From positions 1,152,001 to 1,216,000 of the forward strand of contig JAIGNY010002150.1 in assembly GCA_020152595.1 (NCBI GenBank): a stretch of 64,000 nucleotides of DNA, written 5' to 3'. The position numbers and the translations under genes were made by a program. Of the stretch, positions 23,953 to 36,739 are shown piece by piece (the first letter of the stretch is position 1; each line of letters begins with the position of its first letter). The stretch comes from Chiridota heheva (lineage: Eukaryota; Echinodermata; Holothuroidea; Apodida; Chiridotidae). Below the pieces are notes generated by a model. The model searched no databases and was not told the DNA's origin. It saw nothing but the letters and a program-made list of their open reading frames with translations.

Positions 23953-24555
23953 TTATGTTATGTTATGTTATGTAATGTTATGTTATATTATGATATATTA
24001 TTCTATGCTATGTTATGTTACGTTATGTTATATTATTCTATGTTATGTTATGCTATGTTATGTTATGTTATTCTATGTTATGTTATGCTATGTTATATTA
24101 TTCTATGCTATGTTATGCTCTCTTATGTTATGTTTATGCTATGTTATGCTCTGCTATGTTATTCTATGCTATGTTATGCTCTGTTATGTGATGCTATGTT
24201 ATGTTATTCTATGTTATGTTATGCTATGTTATGTTATTCTATGCTATGTTATGCTCTGTTATGTTATGCTATGTTGTTCTATGTTATGTTATGCTATGTT
24301 ATGTTATTTTATATTATGTTATGTTATGATATGTTATGCTATGTTATGTTACGTAATGTTATGCTATGTTATGTTATGTTTTGTTACGTAAAGTTATGTT
24401 ATGCTGTTATGTTATGCTATGTAATGTTATGTTATATATGTTATCCTATGCTATGATATGTTATGCTATATTTGTTATGCTATGTTATGTTATGATATAC
24501 TATGGTATGTTATGTTATGCTATGCTATGTTATGTTATGTTATGCTATGCTATGT
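23953..24555. repeat. Pentanucleotide array (ATGTT/ATGCT)n
   Basis: About 600 bp of TTATG-type pentamers with frequent c-for-t exchanges (TATGCTATGTTATG). Produces long Met/Leu/Cys/Tyr ORFs that have no biological meaning. Confidence 0.97.
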
Positions 24556-24661
24556 TATCTTGCAATCCATGGTCTATGATCAGAAATAGATCACATCATA
24601 GGTTTGCATCCTTTGCCGGGCCAGAGTTGTCTCCACATTTGAGCAGATAACAAACCTTTTT

Positions 24662-24790
24662 CTTGTAATAACTTAAGATAATTACGTTGAATGATTTTTA
24701 AGCGGTATACCATCATCGTTTATGACCGGATCTGATGATTTATGATCACTTTACCATGTTCACCGCAAAGTGACATTGTCATTCCTTGGA
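24662..24790. repeat. Diverged repeat pair, copy 1 (partner near 25846-25995)
   Basis: Shared block ACTTAAGATAATTACGTTGA then ATGATTTT, followed by weaker similarity (GTTTATGACC...GATTTATG...GATCA). Same orientation. Confidence 0.6.
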
Positions 24791-24849
24791 AATGTTTACG
24801 AATATGCCACAAGCACGCAATGGAACTTCTTAAAACTGGGATGATATGG

Positions 24850-25215
24850 TATACCATATCTATGCTAAAAGGAGATGTTAAGTCTGGTACAAACATTATT
24901 TCATATGACAAAGGATTAAAATCTTATTCCAATCTCAAGTTATACGTGTTTAAATTGACACATGGGCGCTGCCATTTTGTCTAATTTTGTGTTGAAATCA
25001 TGCCAATGGTGACATAAATTGCCCTATGTTCTAGCACACATAATGTTTTTCTAAAAAATTTGCTTTAAAATTTTCATTCCAAAATGCTTTTGACATGAAG
25101 TTCTAAGGGCTTGAATCAGTAATATTACATAAGAAGAAAAATTCATAGACCCATGCAAAAGAAAAATTATTTCTTAGAAGTTAAAATATTTGAAATAGAT
25201 CATAAGGAAATATAT
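24850..25215. repeat. Dispersed repeat, copy 1 (partner at 43824-44215)
   Basis: Blocks in common, same order and strand: CTAAAAGGAGATGTTAAGTC / CTTAAAGGAGACATAAAGTC, CATTATTTCATA, TCTCAAGTTAT, GACACATGGG then CTGCCATTTTGT, and GACCC(A/T)TGCAAAAGAAAA. Old non-autonomous element; the ends were not defined. Confidence 0.7.
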
Positions 25216-26640
25216 TAATATTCTATTCTGTACTGGGTGTATGACACCATTTTTTGGAGGGCGTACGAACAAAGTGGCTGCTTCCGTTTAAGCTAATGTT
25301 TTAATTAATTAGAAAATATACATTCTAAATTGTTTTTCACGGCGTGAAATTTCTTCAGATGACTTTTAATTATTATTTCTATCATATTAAATGAAGAGAA
25401 AGCCAGACTTGACGTCTCCTTAAAAGAAACAACATAATCTGAGCTTGACCATTCCTTTCCCCTGTCCTCTTATTGTCCCTGCACTCCCCTCTCATAATCA
25501 TACTGTCGGAGAATGAAATAAAACAATAAAAACACACAAAACAAACAATAAATAAGCTGCAATTGGAGTTGTCAGAAACAAGTGCAAAATATAGCCTTTC
25601 TATATTTATGATTCTTTGTTATGATTGGCATGGCACACCACTAGCTGACCAATGTACGTTTGTCATTTTGTAGTCCATCAGTCCACATGGTTTACCATTA
25701 ACACAGGTCTGTCATCAGACAGATTAAATCGGATCTGCGAGTCACGTAATTCCTAGAATCCTATATAAATGTATAACATGTATAATTTATCTTTTTATAT
25801 TTGTTTTTATTCTTCATTAGATTGTCCCTACGATTGGAAGATAAACATTTTTGTGGTAATTACTTAAGATAATTACGTTGAATGATTTTGTCTACGGAGG
25901 TATTATAGTGATAACTGCCATGATGGTTTATGACCAAATATGATTTATGTGATCAGGTAACTGTAAAATGAACTTTAGTCATTACTCTCTGGAAAAGTAA
26001 TGTGTCACAAACCAGGGTACCATTTTAGAAATGACACTTCCCTGCACAAACACGCAAGAGAATGGACCTAGAATGCAATAAGGATATATTAACACATACA
26101 TTGCATCCTTGCATAAAGACAATAGAGAAAGAACGTGGAATAAAATCTTAATTGAACTCTATATAGTTTTATATTTGATATAAGCTTAAGCTAGATGTTT
26201 GTACTAAAGTGGGAAATGTTCGTCTCATAAAAACAACGCATTATGACGTCATACACCTAATGTCAATTAACTGTTTTGCATGCATGCATGCGTTTTAAAC
26301 AAAGTGGGACAACATATGTGAGCTTTTTTTTTTTTTATATGCGTCACAATATATTTTCTCTTCAGTCTTCTGCAACCTGCCTTGCGTTTTAGGTTACTGC
26401 ACTTAAAATTTTAGGACTTATGCAAGTTTACAAACTGGTAAAAACACTGCAACTCCTTCCCCTCGCACCACTAGGGATGATTTTCGAGGACAATGAAAAA
26501 GCACTTTTAACTGAGGCGTCACCGTGGCAATTTCAAGACTAAAACCGATATTCTTTTTAACCCACTCTCTCTCCCTCCCTCCGCCCACCCACACACGGAC
26601 GCCCAGGCCCGCCAATGTACAGAATCTCATACTTAGCTCG
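25216..26640. other. Non-coding stretch with the second copy of the 24.66-kb repeat
   Basis: AT-rich. The 25846-25995 section repeats the ACTTAAGATAATTACGTTGA block from 24668. No gene supported. Confidence 0.4.
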
Positions 26641-26644
26641 CTAC

Positions 26645-26935
26645 AGTGGCGTAGCCAAGGGGAAGGGGCTCCAGAATCCCCCCCCCCCATTTTTTCGAGG
26701 AAATTTGCAAAAAAATTGATATATATTTTTTGCTTTAAAAAATAAAATTGCCCACAAAAGTGGGCTAAATTCGAACACTTCATCTTGGGAGGGGTCTAGG
26801 ACCTTTTCGGACCCCCTCACTTTTTTCACTGCCTCCCTATAATTCATGTGAAATTGGGAACTTTTACTGGGAAACCCGCCCCTCCCCTCCTCTCCTTCCT
26901 CCCGGCAATGAAAATTTCGGCTACTTAGGGTGAAA
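26645..26935. mobile_element. hAT-like MITE, decayed right end
   Basis: Left end CAGTGGCGTAGCCAAGG. The right end, reverse-complemented, reads AAGTAGCCGAAATTTTCATT, close to the left end of the 44.3-kb element (GTAGCCGGGATTTTCAT). No clean target duplication. Confidence 0.45.
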
Positions 26936-26939
26936 GCAA

Positions 26940-28915
26940 AGTTGCACAATTAAGTTATAAAATCAGAGCCAGAGCCATATATAGATCCATATGGTCCGTA
27001 GATACGCCGTGTTTCATATTTCATAATTTTCCTTCGATTTATAGCACCCACACACGAAGGCGGACAGTGAAAAATGTCTTGTAATAATCCATGGACTTCA
27101 TCTCACGTGTAAACATAAATAGCCGCTATGATTAACCAATGAAAACGACTCATTTAACAGATGGAGTGAGGCAACTCACATCCATATTAGGACATGTGAA
27201 TTTCCAATGTCATTTCAAGTATAGGTACCGTTTATTGATGACATACAATCACAAACACGGGTCTACCACAAAGGGATAATTCGATAACTGGCTGGTAAAA
27301 TCTCGCCTATCTCCCGCTTTGGAAACTTGGTATGTTTAAAATTTCGTGTATGATTTGGAATACGTAAATGGCAAGCAAACATTTTTCAGAAAGTCGAACA
27401 AATTTTATGACTCAGGCTGTCGGCGGGTTGGAGGGTCGGCCGGTCGGCCGGTCGGCGGGTTCCCAAAACGCAGCTGTAGTTCTAAATCAAATGAATTGAA
27501 GTAAGTTGTCTTACAGTAAAATTCCTACACAGTCCAGCGGTTACAGTTGTTGTCGTCATAAGGTTTTTGATTCCTGAGACAACGTCTATGGGACATAAAG
27601 CACATTATATTTAAACGAGTATTAAAGTATTTAGCTCTAAACAGAAGTGACTGGAGGGTCATGATCGCCAATGTCTGTTCCAGACTCGGCACCTAGAGAG
27701 AGAGAGATTAAAGTATGAGCACAACAGTGTATTGAAAATGACACTTAGTTCTTGAGTTATGGCTAATCAAAGTTGAATAAATTTCTAATTTATGCTAAAT
27801 TTGTGATCTTTAATTATCTTCATTTGATTAATTAAAGGCCAGTTATGTCTCTAATGTGGAGGTAAATATTTCAATTCGTTAGTTTTGATTGGCTGAATTA
27901 CAATGATCCAAATGCATGTACCCTCATAGAAGTTATATAGGTACTGATAGGCCAATCAGCAATCGTTTTGAAATAAAATGTACGCCGCCACATTTTAATC
28001 ACGATGGATGGCTAAAACTTAGTCACTGAAAATAATGGGAAATGTCATTCAATTTTCGGAAAATGTTGCCAAAGTAAAACTTAACAAGTTTCCATTCAGT
28101 TTTACCAATTGTGTGTTCAAAATTTCCCAATTTTGCCTCTTAATAGGAAAGAAAGCATGCAACTGATTGGTGAAATCCTCGAAGAATAGGCAGTTTTCTC
28201 CATGTACGCTTCCTACCCCCCTGTCCGCTTCCTTCACCTCTGCCCCTCACCACGCACATACTCATTACAGACTGGCCGCACCATGCAGCCATGATGCATG
28301 TACCGATCCACTGTTCCATACGAGCTCTTTACCTGCAAACCTCGTACCGGTATCATCATAATTGTGATGATTAATATCACCCACATATCTATAAATACAG
28401 AAACATGATTCCAATGCACTATATAATATATCATCGTTGTCATGTAGGTATAACAACCAGACAGTCAATACATGAATAGCACCAGATCTGTTCAGTTCAC
28501 GTGGTGACGTCATGGGGCGGCAAAGTAAAAGTGTCACTTGCACATGTTTTTGTCTTCGTGATGATTAGTATGGTGTGACATTTAGCTGTTTAGTGAATTC
28601 GCACTTTGTTTTTATAAGAATTGAGGGCCACATTAATGATTTCCCCATGTTAGATAGGTGTCAAGCATGATTGTGTGTTATGTGTTTATGTAGAGTCAAT
28701 GATTAGATCCATCAAAATATGTCACTGTATTGTTTAATAATGTAAAAGTGCACATACTTAAGGTCAAATACCTTTTCAGGATTTAATTTCAAAATCATAA
28801 TTCAATTGAATAAGTTAGTGTAAAATATAACTCAGATTCTTTTTATTTGAAAACATTTTCTCGTCAGGAGGCTGTCCCTGATGAGAGTTGGGTGTCCCAC
28901 AGCTGTTCCAATGGT
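26940..28915. other. Non-coding stretch, no gene seen
   Basis: Includes a small GGTCGGCCGGTCGGCCGGTC repeat at about 27435-27465. No convincing ORF. Confidence 0.35.
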
Positions 28916-28917
28916 CC

Positions 28918-29135
28918 GGGTACCCTTGTACCCGACGGGATTAATACCCCTGTACCCGACGGGGTATGCCCCTGTACCAGACGGGGTAGATACCCTGTAC
29001 CAGACGGGATATGTACCTGTACCAGACGGGACAGGTACCCGGGAACCAGACGGGATAGGTACCCTGTACCCGACGGGGTACCCTTGTACCACTTTACCAG
29101 AGGACGGGGTAGGTACCCCTGTACCCGACGGGAGT
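28918..29135. repeat. GTACCxGACGGG minisatellite, about 10 units
   Basis: Irregular units built on GTACC(C/A)GACGGG followed by GGTA/GATA-type linkers. Spacing varies, so unit length is 17-25 bp. Many GGTACC sites, which are palindromic. Confidence 0.9.
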
Positions 29136-29189
29136 TGGGTATCCACGTCACCTGCACCTTGTTTGCGTGACCCTTACATACAGCTCCGC

Positions 29190-29424
29190 ACACTCTAAAA
29201 AAGGAATGGTCAAATTTTGATCATAACATGGTCAAATCTGCAATTAACAAATCTTGGTCAAAATTCAGTGAACAACAACTTCGACCACTATGGTCAAATT
29301 TGTTCATAATTACCATACTATGGTTAAATTTGACTATGTTATGGTCGTTCAATTTTTACCAAAGTTGGTTCGATGCAGAGTTGACCATATTGTAGTCAAA
29401 TTTGACCGTTATTTTTTTAGAGCG
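29190..29424. mobile_element. MITE with GGTCAAATTTGACC-rich interior, copy 2
   Basis: Terminal inverted repeats CACTCTAAAAAAGGAATGG (left) and, reverse-complemented, CGCTCTAAAAAAATAACGG (right). Interior dense in GGTCAAATT/TTTGACC. Same family as 9216-9440. Confidence 0.8.
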
Positions 29425-30070
29425 CATGACACCAATTGCCATACGATTCATATTCATAATTCATTAAATTGAATTAATCCCCAGTGATTTGCCTGACAGA
29501 AGAAACATGTCTTCCATTAATCGTATTATAAATCTCTGCATTGTTGTTAAACTCTCGAACAAACTGGCTAAAGACTAGCAAGTTTGTCAAGATGCTGTCG
29601 AAGTAAGTTACGAAGTAATTACAGTTACAAAGTATTTACAGTTACGAATTACAGTTTTTTTGTGGCAGTGATTTACATAAATACAGGCGACATATTTTGT
29701 TATCAGTGATGCAGGGAGAGCGCGGGTGATGCATGACGGGAGTGAATCATCTACAATAGAAGAAGTGATGGAACGCCGAAAGGGCAAATAATGTGAAGGG
29801 GCCCAGGGTAAACTTCTTAGTAATGAGGACCAATTCTGAGTGACTGAAGAGGATTTTCAGTACATTTTTTAACATAACATAGTAATATATAAACGTATAA
29901 ATACAATCAAACTGTAAGCCATTTGTTTTAAAACAAATTTTGGGATGCTTTACAGCGGCCTATATGTAGCATGCAGGTGTGGTTAGTGGTGAATTGACTT
30001 AATTTCGGGGTTTCTCTTGCATAAGCCATAAAATTATCAAACAAAACCCTCGTAAACAGATAACAACAAT
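29425..30070. other. Non-coding stretch, nothing recognised
   Basis: No gene or repeat supported. Confidence 0.35.
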
Positions 30071-30490
30071 AGGTAGCACGGAACTAATAAGGTACCACAC
30101 CGCCATACAAAAAAAGAGCCCTCAGAGAAAAGGCTAACACAAATCTTTTCGAGAGGTCCCATTTCATGAGACAAGAAGCTGAGAAGTTGAAAATCCAAAC
30201 TTGACAAGATTTGTTTCAGTAAAAGTTTTATGAGGGAACTATTTTACCATGGACCCACACCAAAATTTAAGTTATTTGGTGAGGTTGTATAACACCTCTT
30301 CACTTAAGCCAAAAAAAAAGGGGCCAATACCTCTGGTGACCCCATATTAAAAGTACCTCATCCGAGAGATATTAGATGGTACTTTTTGAAAAAGATCCCA
30401 AGTCTATAGCATTCTGGTACAAAAAGGACAACGAACTTGACTCTTTCATCATAGGCTTTAACGGGGCAAATAATTAGTTCCGTGCAACCT
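30071..30490. mobile_element. 420-bp MITE with AGGTAGCACGGAACTAAT ends
   Basis: Left end AGGTAGCACGGAACTAAT; the right end, reverse-complemented, is AGGTTGCACGGAACTAAT (17 of 18 identical). Interior shares long blocks with 40591-41060 (ACTATTTTACCATGGACCCA, GAGAGATATTAGATGGTAC, CATCATAGGCTTTAA). No ORF. Target duplication not obvious. Confidence 0.85.
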
Positions 30491-31449
30491 GTATGTCTGT
30501 ATGTGTAGAAAGCAGTAAATCTGTCAGGTGACTGGTTGCCAAAAGTTTTAAAATCAGAATTTTAATGAGCTATAGTATTGGCTAAATCATATAAGCTATG
30601 TGTGGAAGGTCCTTGCTATGTCTTGATAAATTACCAAAAACGTATATCTTTCTAATGAAAGAAACCAGAAACAATACATACGATATAAATATCCATATAC
30701 ACATGAACAGATTAATTAATGTATTTTATTCTTGTCGCCAAGTTGCAGTTATTATCCCCGCAAATGAGTAAATTGATGCGCATTTCGACCTTGTTATTAG
30801 TCAAAATTCCATAAGCATGTCGTAAATACAGCACCGCCATGCACCTTGTCTGCCTCTTTTTGCATAATAATAAGTGCAGGTTTATTGCAATGACATCCAT
30901 ACGTATATTATCATTATCATCCTTTGAATGCGTTTAATCTATTCTCTTATTAGGTTACTCTGAATGGCAATTGATCACGACAGATGTGCAGGTAACGATA
31001 TAAAATTATTCGAAAATGCATAAAATCATCAACTTTATATGTCTGCAAGTATACCTGTCTAAAAAACGATCGAATTTTCTAAGAATTTTCACGTTCACTT
31101 CCGTTGTATTTCATATGTTCATTTACATCTAACTTGATCTTATCTCAAAAATAACTAATCAACAGAAAACCCAAACACCAGCCGACAAAACGTGTGCAAG
31201 GAGATGTCATTTACAGGTCCCCAGGACAAACGTACACTACGACCTTTTGCACCCCTCAAAATCCTATCGTATACCTTTTTTCTTTTCTTTTCAAAATCGC
31301 TTGAAACACTTCCTAAAACTGGGTCCACAATAAATTATACGCGGGCCCGATATGTCAGTATGTCTGTGGTATAAAGTATGGTATAGTAAACGTTTAAACG
31401 GGAGTTGCATTTTCTCATCAATTCATGAATAAAAGGTTTGTTTTTCTTC
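30491..31449. other. Non-coding stretch, nothing recognised
   Basis: AT-rich; only short random ORFs. Confidence 0.35.
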
Positions 31450-32069
31450 CAGTGGCGCAGCTAGACTATCAGTGTCGCAGCTAGACTATCAGTGGCGCAG
31501 CTAGACTATCAGTGGCGCAGCTAGACTATCAGTGGCGCAACTAGACTATCAGTGGCGCAGCTAGACGATCAGTGGCGCAGCTAGACGATCAGTGGCGCAG
31601 CTAAGACTATCAGTGGCGCAGCTAGACTATCAATGGCGCAGCTAAACTATCTGTGGTACAGCTAGACTATAAGTGGCGCAGCTAGACTATCAGTGGCGCA
31701 GCTAGACTATCAGTGGCGCAGCTAGACTATCAGTGGCGCAGCTAGACGATCAGTGGCGCAGCTAAGACTATCAGTGGCGCAGCTAGACTATCAGTGGCGC
31801 AGCTAGACTATCAGTGGCGCAGCTAGACTATCAGTGGCGCAGCTAGACTATCAGTGGCGCAGCTAGACTATCAGTGGCGCAGCTAGACTATCAGTGGCGC
31901 AGCTAGACTATTAGTGACGCAGCTAGACTATCAGTGGCGCAGCTATACTATCAGTGGCGCAGCTAGACTATCAGTGGCGCAGCTAGACTATCAGTGGCGC
32001 AGCTAGACTATAAGTGGCGCAGCTAGATTATAAGTGGCGCATCTAGACTATCAGTGGCGCTGCTAGACT
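31450..32069. repeat. 20-bp array whose unit is a hAT-type terminus, about 31 copies
   Basis: Unit CAGTGGCGCAGCTAGACTAT. The first eight bases are the same as the terminal CAGTGGCG of the hAT-like elements in this window, and GGCGCAGCTAG resembles their next bases (GGCGTAGCCAG). Copies are nearly identical, with two 21-bp units (agctaagac). Confidence 0.97.
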
Positions 32070-33675
32070 GTAGATCTTTGGAAACCAATTGGCGAATGAG
32101 GCCCCTCAGAAACATATATCGGAGTCATTTTTCACCCCTCTGAAATCAAAATGCATTGCGGGTGTGTCACTCCCACCCTGTCAGGGCCAATTTGTCTCAA
32201 TCTAATATTTGTTTGATTTTGACCCCTTAATCAGTTTATTTCTATGTGTCACTCAGGCTATTAATCGACTTGTTATGAAAAATGTGTCATGTTGAAAAAT
32301 TTGCATGTTGAATTAATTGAAATATATATTGGCTTGTGTCATATTGAATCATTCAAATTGGTATGTGCGTCATCTGGTCATGGTGCGATAAAGGTGACAG
32401 AAAGCTGAGTGGTCAGCAAAGGCATTGGCAACATTATAGGCGACTTAACGAATTCTGACTTCTTCCATTCCCACATACTTTTTCCTCAAGATTTCTTTTC
32501 TTTTCTGTCAGGTCTGTCGAGTTTCTTCTTGACTGCAAGCCTTTTAAACAGATTTCACCAATTTCTTCACAATATCAAAATGTTTGGGGTTCCACTACCT
32601 TGCCAGTTATTATATGCTCATCGTATGCAGGTATATGTGAACGATGACAGATTTAGAATAGTACTACCCAGAAGATAGGCCTACATAGAGTTGAAAATGA
32701 AATGGTCCTCACTCAGTCACTTAAAGTGTTGAATGCTTAAAATTGGACTAAATTCATACAGCTGCAGTAGCACAGGTACAGTGACCTTCTTTTGCCAACA
32801 TATACCAGCAGTCAACAACAATCTGAGCAGATGAGATTTTTGCAAATAGCACTTAGAATCTATTAGTTTTAATTCATGGCTGATCAAAGTTTCATCCAAT
32901 TACTGATTTTGTGATATGATGCTCAATATATTAAGCTGTTCAGGTATTTCTTTAAGATTTCTTAGAAACGCTCACCACCTTTTATCCTGAATTTGCTGAG
33001 CCACTTCAAAGAATTATGATGAATACATCTAAAATTTGCATAAAAATTTAAAAGTTCATGCCTGAGACTTCAAACGATTTTGAACGGTTGAACTTAAACA
33101 GAAATTTAAAAGAACATGCTTTTATCATCTGCTCATGGATTGTAATCAAGTTGATAGCAATTCAGCAAATCTGGCATATATCTTTTTTTAAATACCGTAT
33201 GGAGTGACACATAGACGCCAATCTATGTAATACATTTATGACACCAGTCGTTCTTTGAGCCAGTTGGTGGCGTATATCCACAATGGGCAAGGCCATGAGG
33301 AACTTTCTGAGAAGCTTTCTTTACCATTTTGTTTCAACTGAAGTATTCTTCTATACAAAAATTAAGATGGACTTGCTTGACCCCTGAACTAAGTTATGTA
33401 CTTTAAGTGGGGCAGTGGCCTTCCTAAAATTGTGATGCTGACTATAATTAGTCAAACTGCAGAAGGCTACGCAGCTTGTTCACTTTATATGGCATGCTGA
33501 TCGAAATGACACACTGGTTGACATGCCCCTCCCCTTTGCTCCATCCTATCTCCTCTCCCATCCTTCCACCCCTTTCCTACATCCTATCCCCTTTCTTCGC
33601 CACTGGCCAAATAAAACAAATACTAAAAAATCCTTCACTTTCTTTGAAAGACATAAGACGAGAATATTTATCTTT
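32070..33675. other. Non-coding stretch, no gene seen
   Basis: Only short ORFs without coding signature; the 89-codon frame at 32409-32678 has no recognisable domain. Confidence 0.35.
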
Positions 33676-33968
33676 CAGTGGCGCCGCCAGAACAAATTTA
33701 TTGGGGGCATAAATAAAATTGTATGTATAATAAGTGTGTACCGCTTATGCAGGTATTGCGCACAGCGTGCGCAAAAACGACGTGGGGTCCAGCGGCCGCT
33801 TAAGGGCTCCTGGTGGGGCCAGAGGGCGGAGCCCTGGAACCCCTACGTTTTTCCGTGGTTGAGGTGGCAGAAAATTGCTTAAAAATTATGTCAAATATAC
33901 ACCAAAACCATTCTAAATTTTTTAGGATCGGGGCACGTGCCCATCATGCCCCCTTGTTGGCGCCACTG
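33676..33968. mobile_element. 293-bp hAT-like MITE with degenerate 8-bp target duplication
   Basis: Starts CAGTGGCGCCGCCAG and ends TTGGCGCCACTG. Flanking octamers are ttatcttt and taatattt (6 of 8 match). Carries the shared core (GACGTGGGGTCCAGCGGCC, then GGGCGGAGCCC). Confidence 0.85.
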
Positions 33969-34403
33969 TAATATTTCTATAAACAGATTAATCTTCTGTT
34001 ATTGCAGGTATTGGGGAGTAACTATTTTTCATATTTCGTATATGAACAATAAGTCCCATATATCTGCCTTTATTTGGTTTATTATGGTCTACAATAAAGC
34101 TTAGAAGAATATTTACTTCATACGACTATCATTGTGGCACAAACAAATATGAATGAAAAACTTCTCGAAGACGCCTCTCGGGAATGAATAGAAGCATCAT
34201 GCAAGAAAATGAGTATTCAATACTCCTCAACTTATCTTTGCTTAAAACTGAAAAAAGGGTGAAACTTATTTATAAGATAGTGTTTGATGAGGAACGGTGG
34301 GTGATATCAAAGGAAGCAAAATTGTGAAAGGTCAATGAACGTGTAAAGGCATAAACGGAACAGAAGCCTGGAGAAGGTGGGGTATTTAGACCATCTTCTC
34401 AAG

Positions 34404-34520
34404 CAGTGGTGCCGCTACGGGGGCAAGAGGAGGGGCTAACTTCCCCCTGAAAATTGTATAGGTAACATGTTTTGTCTGATCTGTCCTCTCTTGCCCAGTG
34501 TCTAAAATATATTTTAAAAA
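34404..34520. mobile_element. Possible left end of a hAT-like element
   Basis: CAGTGGTGCCGCTACGGGGGCAAG, similar to the other CAGTGGCG ends. No right end found before or after the 23-bp array that begins 350 bp later. Confidence 0.35.
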
Positions 34521-34756
34521 GCTCAGTCAAGACGAAAATACCTAGGTCTAAGAAGGGTTCTGGAATCGTCGGGTCCTTCTTGATTCGCCAATGCAGTAGA
34601 TTAGATTCAAAGAATTGATCTAAACTAAAATTGGGTCACTTCTTAGGTTACAATTACCATAAAATATATGTTAAGAATCAGATACATCCAACTAATCCAA
34701 GGGCGTCTTTGGTTTCCTCGATCCATAAGAAAACATTTACACCCTTTCCTTTCGAG

Positions 34757-36100
34757 GTGCCAACCACCTCCACCCTGCACACAATGACAACCCCACCCTG
34801 CACACAATGACAACCCCACCCTGCACACAATGACAACCCCACCCTGCACACAATGACAACCCCACCCTGCACACAATGACAACCCCACCCTGCACACAAT
34901 GACAACCCCACCCTGCACACAATGACAACCCCACCCTGCACACAATGACAACCCCACCCTGCATACAATGACAACCCCACTCTGCACACAATGACAACCC
35001 CACCCTGCACACAATGACAACACCACCCTGCACACAATGACAACTCCACCCTGCACACAATGACAACCCCACCCTGCACACAATGACAACCCCACCCTGC
35101 ATACAATGACAACCCCACCCTGCACACAATGACAACTCCACCCTGCACACAATGACAACTCCATCCTGCACAATGACAACTCCACCCTGCACACAATGAC
35201 AACCCCACCCTGCATACAATGACAACCCCACCCTGCACACAATGACAACCCCACCCTGCACACAATGACAACCCCACCCAATGACACCCTGCATAATGAC
35301 AACCCCACCCTGCACACAATGACAACCCCACCCTGCACACAATGACAACCCCACCCTGCACACAATGACAACCCCACCCTGCACACAATGACAACCCCAC
35401 CCTGCACACAATGACAACCCCACCCTGCACACAATGACAACTCCACCCTGCACACAATGACAACCCCACCCTGCATACAATGACAACCCCACCCTGCACA
35501 CAATGACAACCCCACCCTGCACACAATGACAACCCCACCCTGCACACAATGACAACCCCACCCTGCACACAATGACAACCCCACCCTGCACACAATGACA
35601 ACCCCACCCTGCACAATGACAACCCCACCCTGACAACCCCACCCTGCACACAATGACAACCCCACCCTGCACAATGACAACCCCACCCTGCACACAATGA
35701 CAACCCCACCCTGCACACAATGACAACCCCACCCTGCCCCACCCTGCACACAATGACAACCCCACCCTGCACACAATGACAACCCCACCCTGCATACAAT
35801 GACAACCCCACCCTGCACACAATGACAACCCCACCCTGCATACAATGACAACCCCACCCTGCACACAATGACAACCCCACCCTGCACACAATGACAACCC
35901 CACCCTGCACACAATGACAACCCCACCCTGCACACAATGACAATCCCACCCTGCACACAATGACAACCCCACCCTGCATACAATGACAACCCCACCCTGC
36001 ACACAATGACAACCCCACCCTGCACACAATGACAACCCCACCCTGCACACAATGACAACCCCACCCTGCACACAATGACAACCCCACCCTGCACACAACC
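34757..36100. repeat. 23-bp minisatellite, about 58 copies
   Basis: Unit CTGCACACAATGACAACCCC then acc. Because 23 is not a multiple of 3 and the minus strand has no stop in any phase, all three minus frames stay open for 450-500 codons, each repeating a 23-residue peptide. A few units are shortened (35170, 35280-35300, 35620-35640, 35737). Confidence 0.97.
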
Positions 36101-36342
36101 TAATATCTTATATAAATACAAGTCTTTAATTAGCAGCTCTTTTATCAAACATATTTTTTAAATGTCTGTAGGTATTGGCCCTAGCAAAAATAAACTTTTT
36201 GCGACTTAAACGATAAGACGTGAGAGTTAGACTTAAACACAGCAATAAAACACTTTTTGCAACATTGATTACAAAAAGGTATCAGAGTTACTGACTTTAA
36301 CACAGCAACAAAATTAAAGAAGTAAAAGGAAGATGTACTCAC

Positions 36343-36345
36343 CAT
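36343..36345 (-). CDS. TUBA: Candidate first coding exon (ATG only) for alpha-tubulin gene 1
   Basis: On the minus strand an ATG is followed at once by a consensus donor (ATG|GTGAGTA), the exact form needed to join exon 2 of gene 1, which begins at codon 2 in phase 0. About 170 bp upstream is a TATA-like stretch (36515-36525), and I see no ATG between it and this one. Other ATG|GT sites between 13.1 and 36.3 kb have poorer donors (for example near 22786, 24752 and 29312). The assignment is inference. It would make intron 1 about 23 kb long and place the large LINE inside it. The exon could instead belong to another transcript. Confidence 0.35.
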
Positions 36346-36510
36346 TCTAAAACAAGTTTCGATACTTTTTGAAAAATACACAAAATATCCGAAGAAATTA
36401 ATTGAGCTTTTGTCGGTTACCCAGCTGGCGAAGCGTGCGATGAGTTCAGTAGCTGGTAAATGACTGTACTAACCAAGGCAGACGACACACGCGACAGCCA
36501 CTCCTCGCAC

Positions 36511-36530
36511 TTATGAAAATATATGCAATA
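36511..36530 (-). promoter_or_regulatory. Possible TATA-type core promoter upstream of the 36.34-kb ATG exon
   Basis: Read on the minus strand, the sequence is GCATATATTTTCATAAG, followed by about 165 bp of mixed composition without an ATG and then ATG|GTGAGT. Spacing and the lack of upstream ATGs fit a core promoter plus short leader. The TATA match is weak and no initiator was identified. Confidence 0.25.
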
Positions 36531-36739
36531 ACATCAACGGAGCGCTCCCCCACTAACAAGATGAAACATTATAAGCGGAAAAAAGAAAAATTACAGTAGC
36601 CTCTACTGTCCATCTTACGAACTTAATTTCATATTGTTCATTGTTTCTTGTTGATATAAGTTAAGGAGATGAGTTCTCAAATTTGATGAGGTTTAGGGAA
36701 AGACTACCATTACCCACTCCATTTATGAATGATATAACG

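Noticed and set aside
23845-24650. Met/Leu/Cys/Tyr-rich ORFs
   Set aside because: ATGTT/ATGCT pentanucleotide array read in several frames.
23330-25560. Possible shared transposon tail at 23.35 and 25.51 kb (GGAGAATxxAAT...ACAATAAAAAC)
   Set aside because: The similarity is short and A-rich; not enough to call a family from two copies.
28832-29198. Four overlapping ORFs on both strands
   Set aside because: Produced by the GTACCxGACGGG minisatellite, which lacks stops.
32409-32678. 89-codon plus-strand ORF
   Set aside because: No coding-type codon bias, no domain and no splice context.
34643-36148. Three overlapping minus-strand ORFs of 450-500 codons
   Set aside because: They are all the 23-bp minisatellite read in three phases; a real gene would not be equally open in every frame.
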